DNA from: a virus
Reading direction: 5' to 3' (one strand)
DNA length: 20,434 nucleotides
Virus record (IMG/VR): IMGVR_UViG_3300031758_000712
Span: 1 to 20,434 of that record
Shown here in pieces: positions 7,535 through 15,552 of this stretch. The notes under the pieces are model-generated. The model made no database searches and had not been told where the DNA came from. It was given only the letters and a program-made list of their open reading frames with translations. A program made the translations under genes and the position numbers. Within the stretch, counting starts at the first letter, position 1; each line of letters opens with the position of its first letter.

Positions 7535-7984
7535 ATGAATAAAAGTTTCAGTAAAATTAGACATATCCAAGAATCAAATCAAAGACTGGAAAAAAGGTTA
7601 CTTAAAGAAGATGATGAATTGAAAGATGAAAAACTACAACATATCATTGATGTTGATACCGAACTAGACAATGACCCCGCTTATAAGGAGTATGAAAAAA
7701 TATATTCCATAAATAAAATAAAAAAAATGGTTTCAGATCAAATGGGGATTAATATATCGGATATGAGTGATGAAGAATCACAAGGATTAATTGATATGTT
7801 CACATCTTTTATGGATATAAGTAAAGAAGGTAAGGAGAAAATGACTCGTGAAAAACTTCTTGAGCGTAAGGATAGTGTGATTAATCTTGTTATTGAAATT
7901 ATTGAAATTGCGGTTGAAAATGATGATTTTGAAATGGTTACAAAATTACGAAACTATATTGAACTTTTAGAAGATTATAATTAA
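7535..7984 (+). CDS. Acidic helical protein, possible internal head protein
   Basis: A 149-residue helical protein from ATG 7535, chosen because an upstream TTG start at 7472 would lie inside the terminator hairpin, while 7535 has the usual TATTATG context. The N-terminus MNKSFSKIRHIQESNQRLEKRLLKED is basic and amphipathic, and the rest is Glu/Asp-rich (LQHIIDVDTELDNDP, MSDEESQGLIDMF). I do not recognise a known fold. HIQE|S at residues 10-14 would fit the prohead protease rule (I/L)xE, and the basic leader followed by an acidic body is like its downstream neighbours; the leader is not the 12-residue motif those carry. It is first in the unit 7535-9431. Confidence 0.75.
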   Translation: MNKSFSKIRHIQESNQRLEKRLLKEDDELKDEKLQHIIDVDTELDNDPAYKEYEKIYSINKIKKMVSDQMGINISDMSDEESQGLIDMFTSFMDISKEGKEKMTREKLLERKDSVINLVIEIIEIAVENDDFEMVTKLRNYIELLEDYN

Positions 7985-8000
7985 AAAAAACATAAAAATT

Positions 8001-9041
8001 ATGAAAAAAATAGTAAGATTAACAGAATCGGATTTAACAAGAATAATTAAACGCGTTATTTCCGAACAAACTCAAGGTGAAAGTGGATTTATCCAAACAA
8101 TAGTTGATAAATATAACATTTCAGATGAGTTGAGAAATGAAATTATAAATACTATTAAAAATTCTGAGTGTAAAAATATTACGTTTGAAAAACTTAAAAT
8201 GGGTGATGGATTGGCCTTAGGTGATAAGTTAATTTTAACCCCAAGGACATTAGAGAACACTTTGGGTAGATTCTTATTTATTTTATTTCACGAATTGGCA
8301 CACCAATACCAATTTAAAAAATATGGAATGGAAAAAATGCTTGAATTATATAGTGATGAAATGGATTTAAAAGAAGCCGCACAATTTATGAAACAAGTTG
8401 AAAGTGTGGCGGATGAATTTGCTGTAAGAAAATTAAAAAACCTAGAAAGAAAAGGATTAATTACACCATCAAGATCCGATATGTTTAAAGGTTATGACGG
8501 TATTTCGTTAGAAAGATTGGAAATAATGATTGATATGTTTAGAAATCAATTAAGGAAAAGTAACATTACTGGCGCTAAAAATATTAGTGAGTTTTTATAC
8601 AATATGGTTAAAATTGAACAAACAAACCCACAAGTAAATTCTGAAAAACAAAAACCTTCTGAAATCACACCAACTGAAATAAAAAAAGAAATGAATAAAG
8701 AAAATAGTACAATCAGTGCCGATGAAGTATATTATGAAATTCCAAAAGGTATAAAAAAAGTTGTTGGTAATTTAGATGCTTCGTCAATGGAAGATTTTAA
8801 TGATGTTGAAGTTATAGATGGTAATTTAACTGTTAATAGTGATAAAATCAAATCACTACAAAATATTAAAACTATAAATGGTAAACTTTGGGTTTATGGT
8901 AACAATTTTGAAGACTTTGGTAATTTAAAAACGGTAAAAGGGGATGTAACATTGACTAAAAATACACCATTATTGGATATGTATACTGAAGATGAAATTA
9001 AAGGAATGATTAATATTGGAGGAAACTTACAAATAAAATAA
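8001..9041 (+). CDS. HExxH zinc metalloprotease with capsid-targeting-like leader and beta-repeat tail
   Basis: A 346-residue predicted zinc peptidase. Residues 1-22 are a basic amphipathic leader, TESDLTRIIKRVISE|Q, shared almost exactly with the next gene. The catalytic motif FHELAHQ gives His97, Glu98 and His101. The downstream VESVADEFA (133-141) supplies Glu134 as likely third ligand, a gluzincin-like arrangement seen in minigluzincin/SprT-type peptidases. After a Lys/Glu/Pro linker (about 205-245), residues 250-346 form regular strand repeats (VVGNLDASSMEDFNDVEVIDG, then NLTVNSDKI, IKTINGKLWVYGNNF, TVKGDVTLTKN), as in leucine-rich or receptor-L-like beta-solenoids of Bacteroidota. No signal peptide. 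The leader and the ISE|Q site suggest it is loaded into the head and trimmed by the prohead protease; substrate unknown. Confidence 0.85.
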   Translation: MKKIVRLTESDLTRIIKRVISEQTQGESGFIQTIVDKYNISDELRNEIINTIKNSECKNITFEKLKMGDGLALGDKLILTPRTLENTLGRFLFILFHELAHQYQFKKYGMEKMLELYSDEMDLKEAAQFMKQVESVADEFAVRKLKNLERKGLITPSRSDMFKGYDGISLERLEIMIDMFRNQLRKSNITGAKNISEFLYNMVKIEQTNPQVNSEKQKPSEITPTEIKKEMNKENSTISADEVYYEIPKGIKKVVGNLDASSMEDFNDVEVIDGNLTVNSDKIKSLQNIKTINGKLWVYGNNFEDFGNLKTVKGDVTLTKNTPLLDMYTEDEIKGMINIGGNLQIK

Positions 9042-9053
9042 TTAAATAATATT

Positions 9054-9431
9054 ATGAAAAAAGTAATTAAATTAACAGAATCGGATTTAACTCGTATTGT
9101 TAAACGAGTAATCCAGGAAGTAAACGATGAATTTGACGATGATTCAGTTATTGACAATAATTTCAATCAAGAAGAATATGATGAATTATTGGACCAAGCG
9201 AGGGAATTTTTATGTCGTGAAATTGGTTTAGAAGAAGATGAGGTTTACAATATGAGTGATGACCAAATTATTGGTGAAATTAAATATTATGATAAAGGTT
9301 TATATCGTAGATTAGAAGAACTGAAATATAGTAAACCTGTTGATTTAGATGAACCATACGATTCAATTGGTGGGTATTCAGTAAATGATTTGAGAAGAAC
9401 TTTTAAAAATTATAAATACGACAAAAAATAA
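9054..9431 (+). CDS. Small acidic protein with the same leader as the metalloprotease
   Basis: A 125-residue protein whose residues 1-22, ending TESDLTRIVKRVIQE|V, match the metalloprotease leader at nearly all positions. After it the sequence diverges completely: an acidic helical body (DEFDDDSVIDNNFNQEEYDE, LEEDEVYNMSDDQIIGEI) with one Cys and a basic end (RRTFKNYKYDKK). I do not recognise the body. It starts 12 bp after the metalloprotease stop, so the two are probably co-transcribed, and ends at tandem terminators. Duplicate leader with unrelated body suggests a sorting tag rather than an enzymatic domain. Confidence 0.82.
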   Translation: MKKVIKLTESDLTRIVKRVIQEVNDEFDDDSVIDNNFNQEEYDELLDQAREFLCREIGLEEDEVYNMSDDQIIGEIKYYDKGLYRRLEELKYSKPVDLDEPYDSIGGYSVNDLRRTFKNYKYDKK

Positions 9432-9456
9432 ACAATATTGAGTAATAAAATAATGT

Positions 9457-9482
9457 AATCCACCATAAAAGGTGGATTTTTT
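9457..9482 (+). terminator. Rho-independent terminator, first of tandem pair
   Basis: Arms AATCCACC (9457-9464) and GGTGGATT (9471-9478) around a 6-base loop, with the T run ending at 9482. It lies 25 bp after the stop at 9431. Confidence 0.88.
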
Positions 9483-9496
9483 GTATCTAATAATTG

Positions 9497-9525
9497 GGGA
9501 ATATCAAAAAATATTCCCTTTTTTT
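9497..9525 (+). terminator. Rho-independent terminator, second of tandem pair
   Basis: Arms GGGAATAT (9497-9504) and ATATTCCC (9511-9518) around loop CAAAAA, then seven Ts. Tandem terminators here insulate the scaffold/capsid unit from upstream read-through. Confidence 0.85.
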
Positions 9526-9565
9526 ATATTAAATCCACATTTTTTTAACTTTTTTCAAAGTGACG

Positions 9566-9574
9566 CATATTTAT
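9566..9574 (+). promoter_or_regulatory. ATATTTAT box, candidate promoter of scaffold-capsid unit
   Basis: CATATTTAT, 41 bp after the tandem terminators and 43 nt before ATG 9618. Something must start transcription between the terminators and the scaffold gene, and this box is the best candidate. Confidence 0.5.
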
Positions 9575-9617
9575 TAGGAAAAATAAACTTTTTATAAGGC
9601 AAATATTGCAAAATTTT

Positions 9618-10994
9618 ATGGAAAAAAATAAATCTGTAGTTGAACAAGCTTTATTGCAAATGAAAGCAATAGAAGAGGCTATCAGTGAAAATGCAAAAGG
9701 AATACTTGCTTCTACCATGAAGGAAGAAATCGCAGAACTAGTAAAAGAATCCTTAAAGGAAAAAACTAAACTTACCGAACAAGATGAAGAAGATTCAGAA
9801 ATGGATGTAGAAATGGAAGACGATATGGAGGTTGAAGATGAAACAGGTGATGTTGAATTTGATGCTGAAATGGAAGATGAAGGTGAGGATGATTCAGAAA
9901 TGTTAGATATGGATTTTGACATGGAAGATGATAACGAGGATGAACTACCTCCACTTGACTTAACTCAAGCTTCAGCTGATGAGGTTTTGAGAGTATTTAA
10001 GGCAATGGGTGATGAAGATGGTATCATTATTAAAAAACAAGATGATGGTGACATCCACTTGGTTGATAACAATAATGACACTGAGTATTTAATCACATTT
10101 GGTGGTGAGTCGGCAGAAGCGGAATCTATGAATATGATGGAAAATTATATGGACGAAGAAGAAATGGATGAATCTTGGTCTGAAGAAATGGATGAAGAGG
10201 AAATGGATGAAGAAGAAATGGACGAAGAAGAAATGGACGAAGAAGAAATGGACGAAAACGTTTATGAAATTGATCAAGAAACTTTGGAATCTGTTTTAGA
10301 ATCATTCAAAGCTAAAGGAGTTGGAATGGGTAAACCTGGTTCAGGTATGAGCAAAACATCTGTTAACATGAAGGGTTTTAAAGAAGAAAAGAAATCCGGA
10401 GGTAAAGGTGTTGGAATGGGTAAACCAAATTTCAAATATCCTTCAAAAATGAAAGGTGGAGTAACTGAAACTGAAACTGACGAAATGGAAGAAGCCGAAA
10501 CAACTGAAGCTTCAAGAACTTTAGGTAGTGGAAGAAAGTGGGGAAGAAAAGGTTTACCAAAACCAAAGGCAGCCCCAAGACACCTTGAAGTTGAATCAAT
10601 TCAAAGTGAATTAAACTTGTTAAGAGAAAAGAATGAAGAATACAAAAAAGCATTGGACTTTTTGAGAAAGAAAATGGACGAGGTTGCTGTATTTAATTCT
10701 AATCTAGCGTACGCAACAAGATTGTTTACTGAACATTCAACAACAAAACAAGAAAAAATAAATGTACTTAGAAGATTTGACAATGTTGAAACAATCAAAG
10801 AATCTAAGACACTTTACAAAACAATTAAAGATGAGTTATCCAATGAGACAACAAGTCAATCAATTACTGAAAGTGTACAACAAAAAGTAGTTAAGACTCC
10901 TCAAAACGGATCATCAACAAATTTAATTGAAAGTAAAACGTATGAAAATCCTCAATTTATGAGAATGAAGGATTTGATGACAAAAATAAAATAA
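9618..10994 (+). CDS. Prohead scaffold/core protein (T4 gp22 position)
   Basis: A 458-residue, very acidic protein immediately upstream of the major capsid gene, where T4 has its main scaffold gp22. ATG 9618 is preferred over an in-frame TTG at 9606 because of its TTTTATG context. Residues about 55-220 are Glu/Asp/Met-rich with five EEMDE repeats; a Gly/Lys-rich stretch with GVGMGKP twice follows. The C-terminal third is helical coiled coil, with VAVFNSNLAYATRLFTE then KINVLRRFD and TIKESKTLYKTIKDEL, a pattern I associate with scaffold proteins of T4-like phages. Several (I/L)xE sites (ISE|N, LTE|Q, ITE|S, LIE|S) fit degradation by the prohead protease. Function is assigned from position, composition and the C-terminal pattern. 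Confidence 0.8.
   Translation: MEKNKSVVEQALLQMKAIEEAISENAKGILASTMKEEIAELVKESLKEKTKLTEQDEEDSEMDVEMEDDMEVEDETGDVEFDAEMEDEGEDDSEMLDMDFDMEDDNEDELPPLDLTQASADEVLRVFKAMGDEDGIIIKKQDDGDIHLVDNNNDTEYLITFGGESAEAESMNMMENYMDEEEMDESWSEEMDEEEMDEEEMDEEEMDEEEMDENVYEIDQETLESVLESFKAKGVGMGKPGSGMSKTSVNMKGFKEEKKSGGKGVGMGKPNFKYPSKMKGGVTETETDEMEEAETTEASRTLGSGRKWGRKGLPKPKAAPRHLEVESIQSELNLLREKNEEYKKALDFLRKKMDEVAVFNSNLAYATRLFTEHSTTKQEKINVLRRFDNVETIKESKTLYKTIKDELSNETTSQSITESVQQKVVKTPQNGSSTNLIESKTYENPQFMRMKDLMTKIK
10182..10256 (+). repeat. Five tandem 15-bp units encoding EEMDE
   Basis: Unit GAAGAAATGGAYGAA, five in-frame copies within the scaffold gene; the copies differ at third codon positions, and the last three are almost identical. 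Likely to vary in copy number between relatives by slippage. Confidence 0.9.
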
Positions 10995-11030
10995 ATAAAC
11001 AATAAACTCAAATTTAAAAAACTAGAAAAA

Positions 11031-12851
11031 ATGGGAGCATTATTAGATTCAGGTCTTGTTGGTAACATCGGTTTAAAACACCTTAAAGTTATCAAAGAAG
11101 ATACTATTAACAAATGGGATAAATTAGGATTCCTAGACGGTCTTAAAGGACATATTAAAGAGAACATGGCTCAATTATATGAGAACCAAGCATCTCACCT
11201 AATTAACGAAGCGGCAGCAACTGATAGTTCAGGTTCTTTTGAAACTGTAGTATTCCCTATCGTAAGAAGAGTATTCTCTAAGTTGTTGGCTAACGACATC
11301 GTATCAGTACAAGCTATGAACTTACCAATCGGTAAATTGTTCTACTTTGTACCTAAAATCCAAGGGTATACAACTGCTAACCCTACAACTAACGGTATAC
11401 ATAACCAACCAATTGGAGCACCAGGTTCAACTGCGAACGTAGGTACTGGTTACAATGATGGTACTCAGTATGCTAAAAATCTTTATGATTTATTTTACGA
11501 AGGAGCTGAAGCGGCTTTAGATCCTCCAGGATTGTTTGATTACTCTAAAGGTGAGTGGACAGCGGTTACTGCTTCTAACGTAACTACTGTTGCTTGGTCT
11601 AACGGTACATTGGTTGCTAACGAAACATCTTACGAAACTTCAGGTGTAAGAAAAATGATTATTAAAGTTGGTGGTTTCGCAAGTGCTGGTGTTGGTAAAT
11701 TAATCGGACCAGACGGAAACGAAATTGACAACGAATCATTCCTTTCTGACCTTAAAGTTATCAAAGGTGCTGGTTTAGTTCTTGACCCAGCTTCACCTTG
11801 TGCTGTTCCTGCTAACACACCATTATTATTTAGAGTTGTTACTCAACAATATGGTAAAGGAATTGTTGCTCCAACATCTACTTCTACTCAAGCCACTTGG
11901 CCGGGTACTGGTAATGATGGTTTTTATGACAATATTTGTTCTCAAGACGGATTTATCTATTTAGAAGTTGACCTTTCTTGTCCTGCATGTGTTGATTGTG
12001 GTGCTACTACACTTGATGGTTACACAGGTGCTACTGTTTCTGCTGTAACTTCTGGTACTGCATTTACTGTAACATACAAGAGATACAAAGAAATGGAATT
12101 TGAAGATAGAATCGGTGAAGTTTCTTTTGACCTTGAGTCAGTTACTGTATCTGTTACAGAAAGAAAACTAAGAGCTCAATGGTCTCCAGAATTAGCACAA
12201 GACGTTTCAGCGTTCCATAACATTGATGCTGAAGCTGAATTGACAGCTTTATTGTCTGAGCAAGTTGCTGCTGAAATTGATAGAGAAATCCTAAGAGACC
12301 TTAGAAAAGGTGCTGCTTGGAACCTAAGATGGGATTACAACGGATGGAGAAGAATTCAACAAACAACTTCTTACACTCAAAAAGATTGGAACCAAACTTT
12401 GATTACAGCAATCAACCAATTGTCTGCACAAATCCACAAATCTACTTTAAGAGGTGGTGCAAACTGGATTGTTGTTTCTTCTGAGGTTTCTGCAATCTTT
12501 GATGACCTTGAGTACTTCCACGTATCAAATGCTTCTCCGGAGCAAGATCAATACAACATGGGTATTGAAAGAGTTGGTACATTAGCAGGAAGATACCAAG
12601 TGTATAGAGATCCTTACTTCCCAGCTAACCAAATCCTTATCGGACACAAAGGTTCTTCTTTGTTAGATACTGGATATGTTTATGCTCCGTATGTGCCTCT
12701 ACAATTAACACCTACAATGTATAATCCATTTAATTTTACTCCAATTAAGGGGATTATGACAAGATACGCGAAGAAAATGGTGAACAACAGATTTTACGCG
12801 AGAATTACTGTTGACGGTGTTAGAACGTTTGATTTACAAGAATTGAGATAA
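11031..12851 (+). CDS. Major capsid protein (T4 gp23-like)
   Basis: The shell protein of the head, 606 residues (T4 gp23 521). Family landmarks: FPIVRRVFSKLLANDIVSVQAMNLPIGKLFYFVPK (about 75-109); SVTERKLRAQWSPELAQDV (about 372-390); HNIDAEAELTALLSEQVAAEIDREIL (from 393); and a C-terminal region with GRYQVYRDPYFPANQILIGHKG. The N-terminal 60 residues form a delta domain ending LINE|AAAT, which matches the T4 gp23 cut (LTE|A after residue 65) in sequence and place, so mature protein probably begins at Ala61. Residues about 150-350 are a beta-rich insertion with Cys at SPCAV, NICSQDG and SCPACVDCG, accounting for the extra length. Codon use (many GCT, TCT, AAC codons) differs from neighbours, as expected for the most highly expressed gene. 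A strong terminator follows. Confidence 0.95.
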   Translation: MGALLDSGLVGNIGLKHLKVIKEDTINKWDKLGFLDGLKGHIKENMAQLYENQASHLINEAAATDSSGSFETVVFPIVRRVFSKLLANDIVSVQAMNLPIGKLFYFVPKIQGYTTANPTTNGIHNQPIGAPGSTANVGTGYNDGTQYAKNLYDLFYEGAEAALDPPGLFDYSKGEWTAVTASNVTTVAWSNGTLVANETSYETSGVRKMIIKVGGFASAGVGKLIGPDGNEIDNESFLSDLKVIKGAGLVLDPASPCAVPANTPLLFRVVTQQYGKGIVAPTSTSTQATWPGTGNDGFYDNICSQDGFIYLEVDLSCPACVDCGATTLDGYTGATVSAVTSGTAFTVTYKRYKEMEFEDRIGEVSFDLESVTVSVTERKLRAQWSPELAQDVSAFHNIDAEAELTALLSEQVAAEIDREILRDLRKGAAWNLRWDYNGWRRIQQTTSYTQKDWNQTLITAINQLSAQIHKSTLRGGANWIVVSSEVSAIFDDLEYFHVSNASPEQDQYNMGIERVGTLAGRYQVYRDPYFPANQILIGHKGSSLLDTGYVYAPYVPLQLTPTMYNPFNFTPIKGIMTRYAKKMVNNRFYARITVDGVRTFDLQELR

Positions 12852-12870
12852 TCAATATCTTTAGAATAAG

Positions 12871-12900
12871 AAAAAGGTCAGAGAAATCTGACCTTTTTTT
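12871..12900 (+). terminator. Strong rho-independent terminator after capsid gene
   Basis: Twelve-pair stem AAAAAGGTCAGA (12871-12882) with TCTGACCTTTTT (12887-12898), a GAAA tetraloop, and a T run to 12900. The A-tract/T-tract symmetry may let it work in both directions. Confidence 0.92.
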
Positions 12901-12931
12901 ATTAACCTATTTACAATAATCATTTCTACGT

Positions 12932-12940
12932 TATATTTAT
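12932..12940 (+). promoter_or_regulatory. ATATTTAT box abutting HNH endonuclease start
   Basis: TATATTTAT only 5 nt before ATG 12946, downstream of the capsid terminator. If it is a -10 element, the mRNA would be leaderless or nearly so. Confidence 0.45.
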
Positions 12941-12945
12941 ATTAT

Positions 12946-13626
12946 ATGAAAAAGATAATAATTGATGATGAAACACAAAAAGAAATTGTTAGACTGTATA
13001 ATGATGAAATGTTAGGTAGCCCATCTATTTCTGAAAAACTAAACATCCCTAAACATATAATATTAAGAGTCCTTAAAGAAAATAACGTTAAAGTTGGTGT
13101 ACCTGGTATGAAATATAAAGGTGGTAAAAGCGCATCATATAAAAGAAATTATCATAAATATAAAGATAAAAAATCACAATACCATAAAGAATGGTCAGAA
13201 AAGAATAGAGACCGTTTAAATGAGTATCATAGGGACTGGAGGGACGAAAATAGAGATAAATGGAGAGAAAATAAAAGACTATATCAAAAAAAACGTAAAG
13301 ATAGTGACCCCCTCTATAAATTAATCAGTAATTTCAGAACCGCAATTTACCAAGTACTTAAAGAAAGTAATGTTGAAAAAAATGGACGTTATTTTGAAGT
13401 TTTAAATTATTCAGCTCAAGACCTTATCACACATCTTGAAAAACAATTTAAGGATGGTATGAATTGGGAGAATTATGGTAAATGGCATGTTGACCATATA
13501 TTACCAATTTCATCTTTTGATATTAAAGAAATAGGAGATGAGGAATTTATGAAATGTTGGTCATTAGAAAATCTTCAACCATTATGGGGTCGTGACAATC
13601 TTATAAAATCAAATAATATTTTGTAA
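12946..13626 (+). CDS. Free-standing HNH homing endonuclease
   Basis: A 226-residue DNA nuclease. An N-terminal helix-turn-helix (SPSISEKLNIPKHIILRVLKENNV, about 25-48) is followed by a very basic linker rich in Lys, Arg, Tyr and His (about 58-120, with YHKEWSEKNRDR and YHRDWRDENRDK as imperfect repeats). The C-terminal HNH core is WHVDHILPISSFD (His181, Asp183, His184), then WSLENLQPLWGRDNLIKSN (Asn209, Asn218). The gene sits right after the capsid terminator with its own promoter-like box, the arrangement of mobile homing endonuclease genes beside conserved structural genes in T4-like phages. Its target is probably in or near the capsid gene of relatives lacking it; this is inference. Confidence 0.88.
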   Translation: MKKIIIDDETQKEIVRLYNDEMLGSPSISEKLNIPKHIILRVLKENNVKVGVPGMKYKGGKSASYKRNYHKYKDKKSQYHKEWSEKNRDRLNEYHRDWRDENRDKWRENKRLYQKKRKDSDPLYKLISNFRTAIYQVLKESNVEKNGRYFEVLNYSAQDLITHLEKQFKDGMNWENYGKWHVDHILPISSFDIKEIGDEEFMKCWSLENLQPLWGRDNLIKSNNIL

Positions 13627-13678
13627 ATAAGGTCATCAATTAGGTGTAAAATTGAATGGATTATAAATTTATTTTTTG

Positions 13679-13687
13679 TATCTTTAT
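13679..13687 (+). promoter_or_regulatory. TATCTTTAT box abutting Vsr-like endonuclease start
   Basis: TATCTTTAT, one base different from the common TATATTTAT box and still fitting TAnnTTTAT, ends 3 nt before ATG 13691. Confidence 0.35.
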
Positions 13688-13690
13688 GGT

Positions 13691-15397
13691 ATGAAAACTA
13701 CCCTATCTAATGATGATATTTTGGAGATCATTTCTTTATATCAAAATCAAATTCCCAGTACTCATAAATTGGCCGAAAAGTTTAAAGTTGGTCACAAGAA
13801 AATATCTCAAATTTTAAAAGACCATAATGTTGAGGTCAACAAAAAGGGTGGTCAAATTAAAACAGGACAAACAACTGAAATAGAAATCAACAAAACAAAA
13901 AAATACATACCAACAGATAATACCATTCTGGTTGCAAAATGTAAAAAAACGAACATTACTATTAATGACCCTAATAATTTATCCGGTAAATTAACAAAAC
14001 ATATTATTGAACATTATGGTGATGTAAATATACCCCAAAATAATTACCAACGAAAAAAATATGAACTTGAACATAACAAAAAATGGTTTGAGGGGTATTT
14101 TGATATTATAAGTGAAGAAAAAAAACAAATAAGAAAATGTTCTTTATGTGAATGGGAAACTAGTGATATAAATAATAAAACTGGTTGTTTTGAACAACAT
14201 ATTATAAAAACACATAATCTCACAATGAGTCAATATCTTGATCAATTTCCGACAGAATATGTGTTTCATCCAAATACCATTAAAAAAAATGAATTAAATA
14301 AAAAAGAAAATGTTGTTTTTTGTCAAATTTGTAATGAAAAAATGAAATCAATTACAAATACCCATCTAAAAAACAAACACAATATGGATATTGAACAATA
14401 TAAGTTAAAATTTCCAAATTCAAAAATAGTATCTGAAACAACATCCAAGAAATTAAGTGAAAGTACAAAATTATTAAACCAAACATTGGAACCCACTTGG
14501 ACATCAAAAGGTGAATCCGAAATTAAAGAATTTTTGGAAACATTAGGGTTTGATGTTGTTAAAGGAAAAAATAGAAAAATATTGGAAGGTAAAGAAATTG
14601 ACTTGGTAATACCCAGTTTAAAAATTTGTTTTGAATATGATGGTTTATATTATCACACCGAAAAAATGGGTAAGGATTCAAAATACCATCTAAATAAAAC
14701 TATTGATTGTTCTCTTATGGGTTATAAATTATATCACATTTATGAAGATGAATGGGTTAAGAATAAGGAACTTGTCAAAAATAAAATTAGACATATCCTA
14801 AATAAAAGTGAGGGAACAAAAATTGGTGCCAGACAAGTAAAAATAAAAAACATAACAAAAGAAGAAAAAACCAGATTTCTGGATAATTTTCACATACAAG
14901 GTAATGACAAATCTGATGTCTATTATGGGGCGTTTTTTGGTGATGTTATGGTTGGTATTATGACCTTTAATAAAAAAAGAAATATGACCAAAACGCAAGA
15001 TGGGGAATTTGAGTTATCAAGATATTCAACAAATTCTGGGTTTGTTGTTAATGGGTTGGCCTCAAAGTTTCTTAAAGTGTTTATAAATGATTATAACCCA
15101 AAACAAATCATTAGTTTTGCCGATAGGAGGTGGACCGTTAATCCGGATAATAATTTATATACAAAACTTGGGTTTGAATTAACATCAATTGTTAAACCAT
15201 CTTATTATTACTATAGTTCAAAAATCAACAAATATAAAAGGTTTCATAAATTTTCTATGGGTAAAAATAATTTGAAAAGAAGGTATCCGGATCTTGATTT
15301 CACCAAATCCGAATCACAATTAACCGAAGAACTTGGTTTTGATAAAATATGGAATTGTGGGTTATTTAAGTATGTTTTGGATTTAAATGAAAAATAA
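13691..15397 (+). CDS. Vsr-like (PD-(D/E)xK superfamily) homing endonuclease with HTH and zinc fingers
   Basis: A 568-residue nuclease. ATG 13691 is chosen over an in-frame TTG at 13676, which would lie in the promoter-like sequence. Order of parts: helix-turn-helix (STHKLAEKFKVGHKKISQILKDHNV, about 23-47); finger CSLCEW...H...H (Cys150, Cys153, His170, His175); second finger CQIC...H...H (Cys211, Cys214, His225, His230), each followed by a similar Y-x-x-x-FP segment; then the nuclease core SKGESEIKEFLETLGF, EIDLVIPSLKICFEYDGLYYH (Asp304, Glu315, Asp317, His322) and IYEDEW. This matches Vsr-like EDxHD homing endonucleases such as I-Bth0305I. The C-terminal 190 residues (FADRRW, LYTKLGFE, IWNCGLFKYVL) form the GNAT-like domain often attached to these phage nucleases. 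It lies in tandem with the HNH gene upstream. Confidence 0.9.
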   Translation: MKTTLSNDDILEIISLYQNQIPSTHKLAEKFKVGHKKISQILKDHNVEVNKKGGQIKTGQTTEIEINKTKKYIPTDNTILVAKCKKTNITINDPNNLSGKLTKHIIEHYGDVNIPQNNYQRKKYELEHNKKWFEGYFDIISEEKKQIRKCSLCEWETSDINNKTGCFEQHIIKTHNLTMSQYLDQFPTEYVFHPNTIKKNELNKKENVVFCQICNEKMKSITNTHLKNKHNMDIEQYKLKFPNSKIVSETTSKKLSESTKLLNQTLEPTWTSKGESEIKEFLETLGFDVVKGKNRKILEGKEIDLVIPSLKICFEYDGLYYHTEKMGKDSKYHLNKTIDCSLMGYKLYHIYEDEWVKNKELVKNKIRHILNKSEGTKIGARQVKIKNITKEEKTRFLDNFHIQGNDKSDVYYGAFFGDVMVGIMTFNKKRNMTKTQDGEFELSRYSTNSGFVVNGLASKFLKVFINDYNPKQIISFADRRWTVNPDNNLYTKLGFELTSIVKPSYYYYSSKINKYKRFHKFSMGKNNLKRRYPDLDFTKSESQLTEELGFDKIWNCGLFKYVLDLNEK

Positions 15398-15460
15398 TAA
15401 TTAAAACAACATAAATATTCATCTATATTAAAAGTAAATGAGAAATTAAGGATTTTTACT

Positions 15461-15469
15461 TATATTTAT
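15461..15469 (+). promoter_or_regulatory. ATATTTAT box, candidate promoter of surface-protein unit
   Basis: TATATTTAT overlaps an inverted TATAAATA (15469-15476), so the 15461-15476 block is nearly symmetrical. It precedes the GC-rich leader and lies 83 nt before ATG 15553. Confidence 0.45.
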
Positions 15470-15475
15470 ATAAAT

Positions 15476-15528
15476 ACTCAGCCGGCCCATGGTAGATGGG
15501 GGTTTCCTTATGGTCTCTACAAGTGAGT
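15476..15528 (+). promoter_or_regulatory. GC-rich leader with potential stem structure
   Basis: A locally GC-rich island in otherwise very AT-rich DNA. ACTCA (15476-15480) can pair with TGAGT (15524-15528), and inside this GTAGA (15492-15496) can pair with TCTAC (15516-15520). A competing hairpin CCCAT/ATGGG occurs at 15486-15500. It would be the 5' part of the leader for the gene at 15553. No match to a named riboswitch is apparent; function unknown. Confidence 0.35.
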
Positions 15529-15552
15529 GTAAAAAAAATTAAAACAATTATA

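Noticed and set aside
9545-9922. Minus-strand Ser-rich open frame opposite the scaffold gene
   Set aside because: It is the antisense of an acidic GAA/GAT-rich stretch; the low-complexity Ser repeats are a codon-composition shadow.
10089-10277. Minus-strand Phe/His-rich open frame
   Set aside because: Antisense of the EEMDE repeats; no start context and no plausible protein composition.
9476-13683. Identical 13-mer ATTTTTTGTATCT at 9476 and 13671 as possible flanking repeat of a mobile segment
   Set aside because: Low-complexity T-rich sequence, one copy being part of a terminator T run; too short and simple to support an insertion boundary.
15496-15552. 19-residue N-terminal extension of the surface protein from ATG 15496
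   Set aside because: It would bury the clean signal peptide that starts at 15553 and lies in the GC-rich leader; the 15553 start has the better context.
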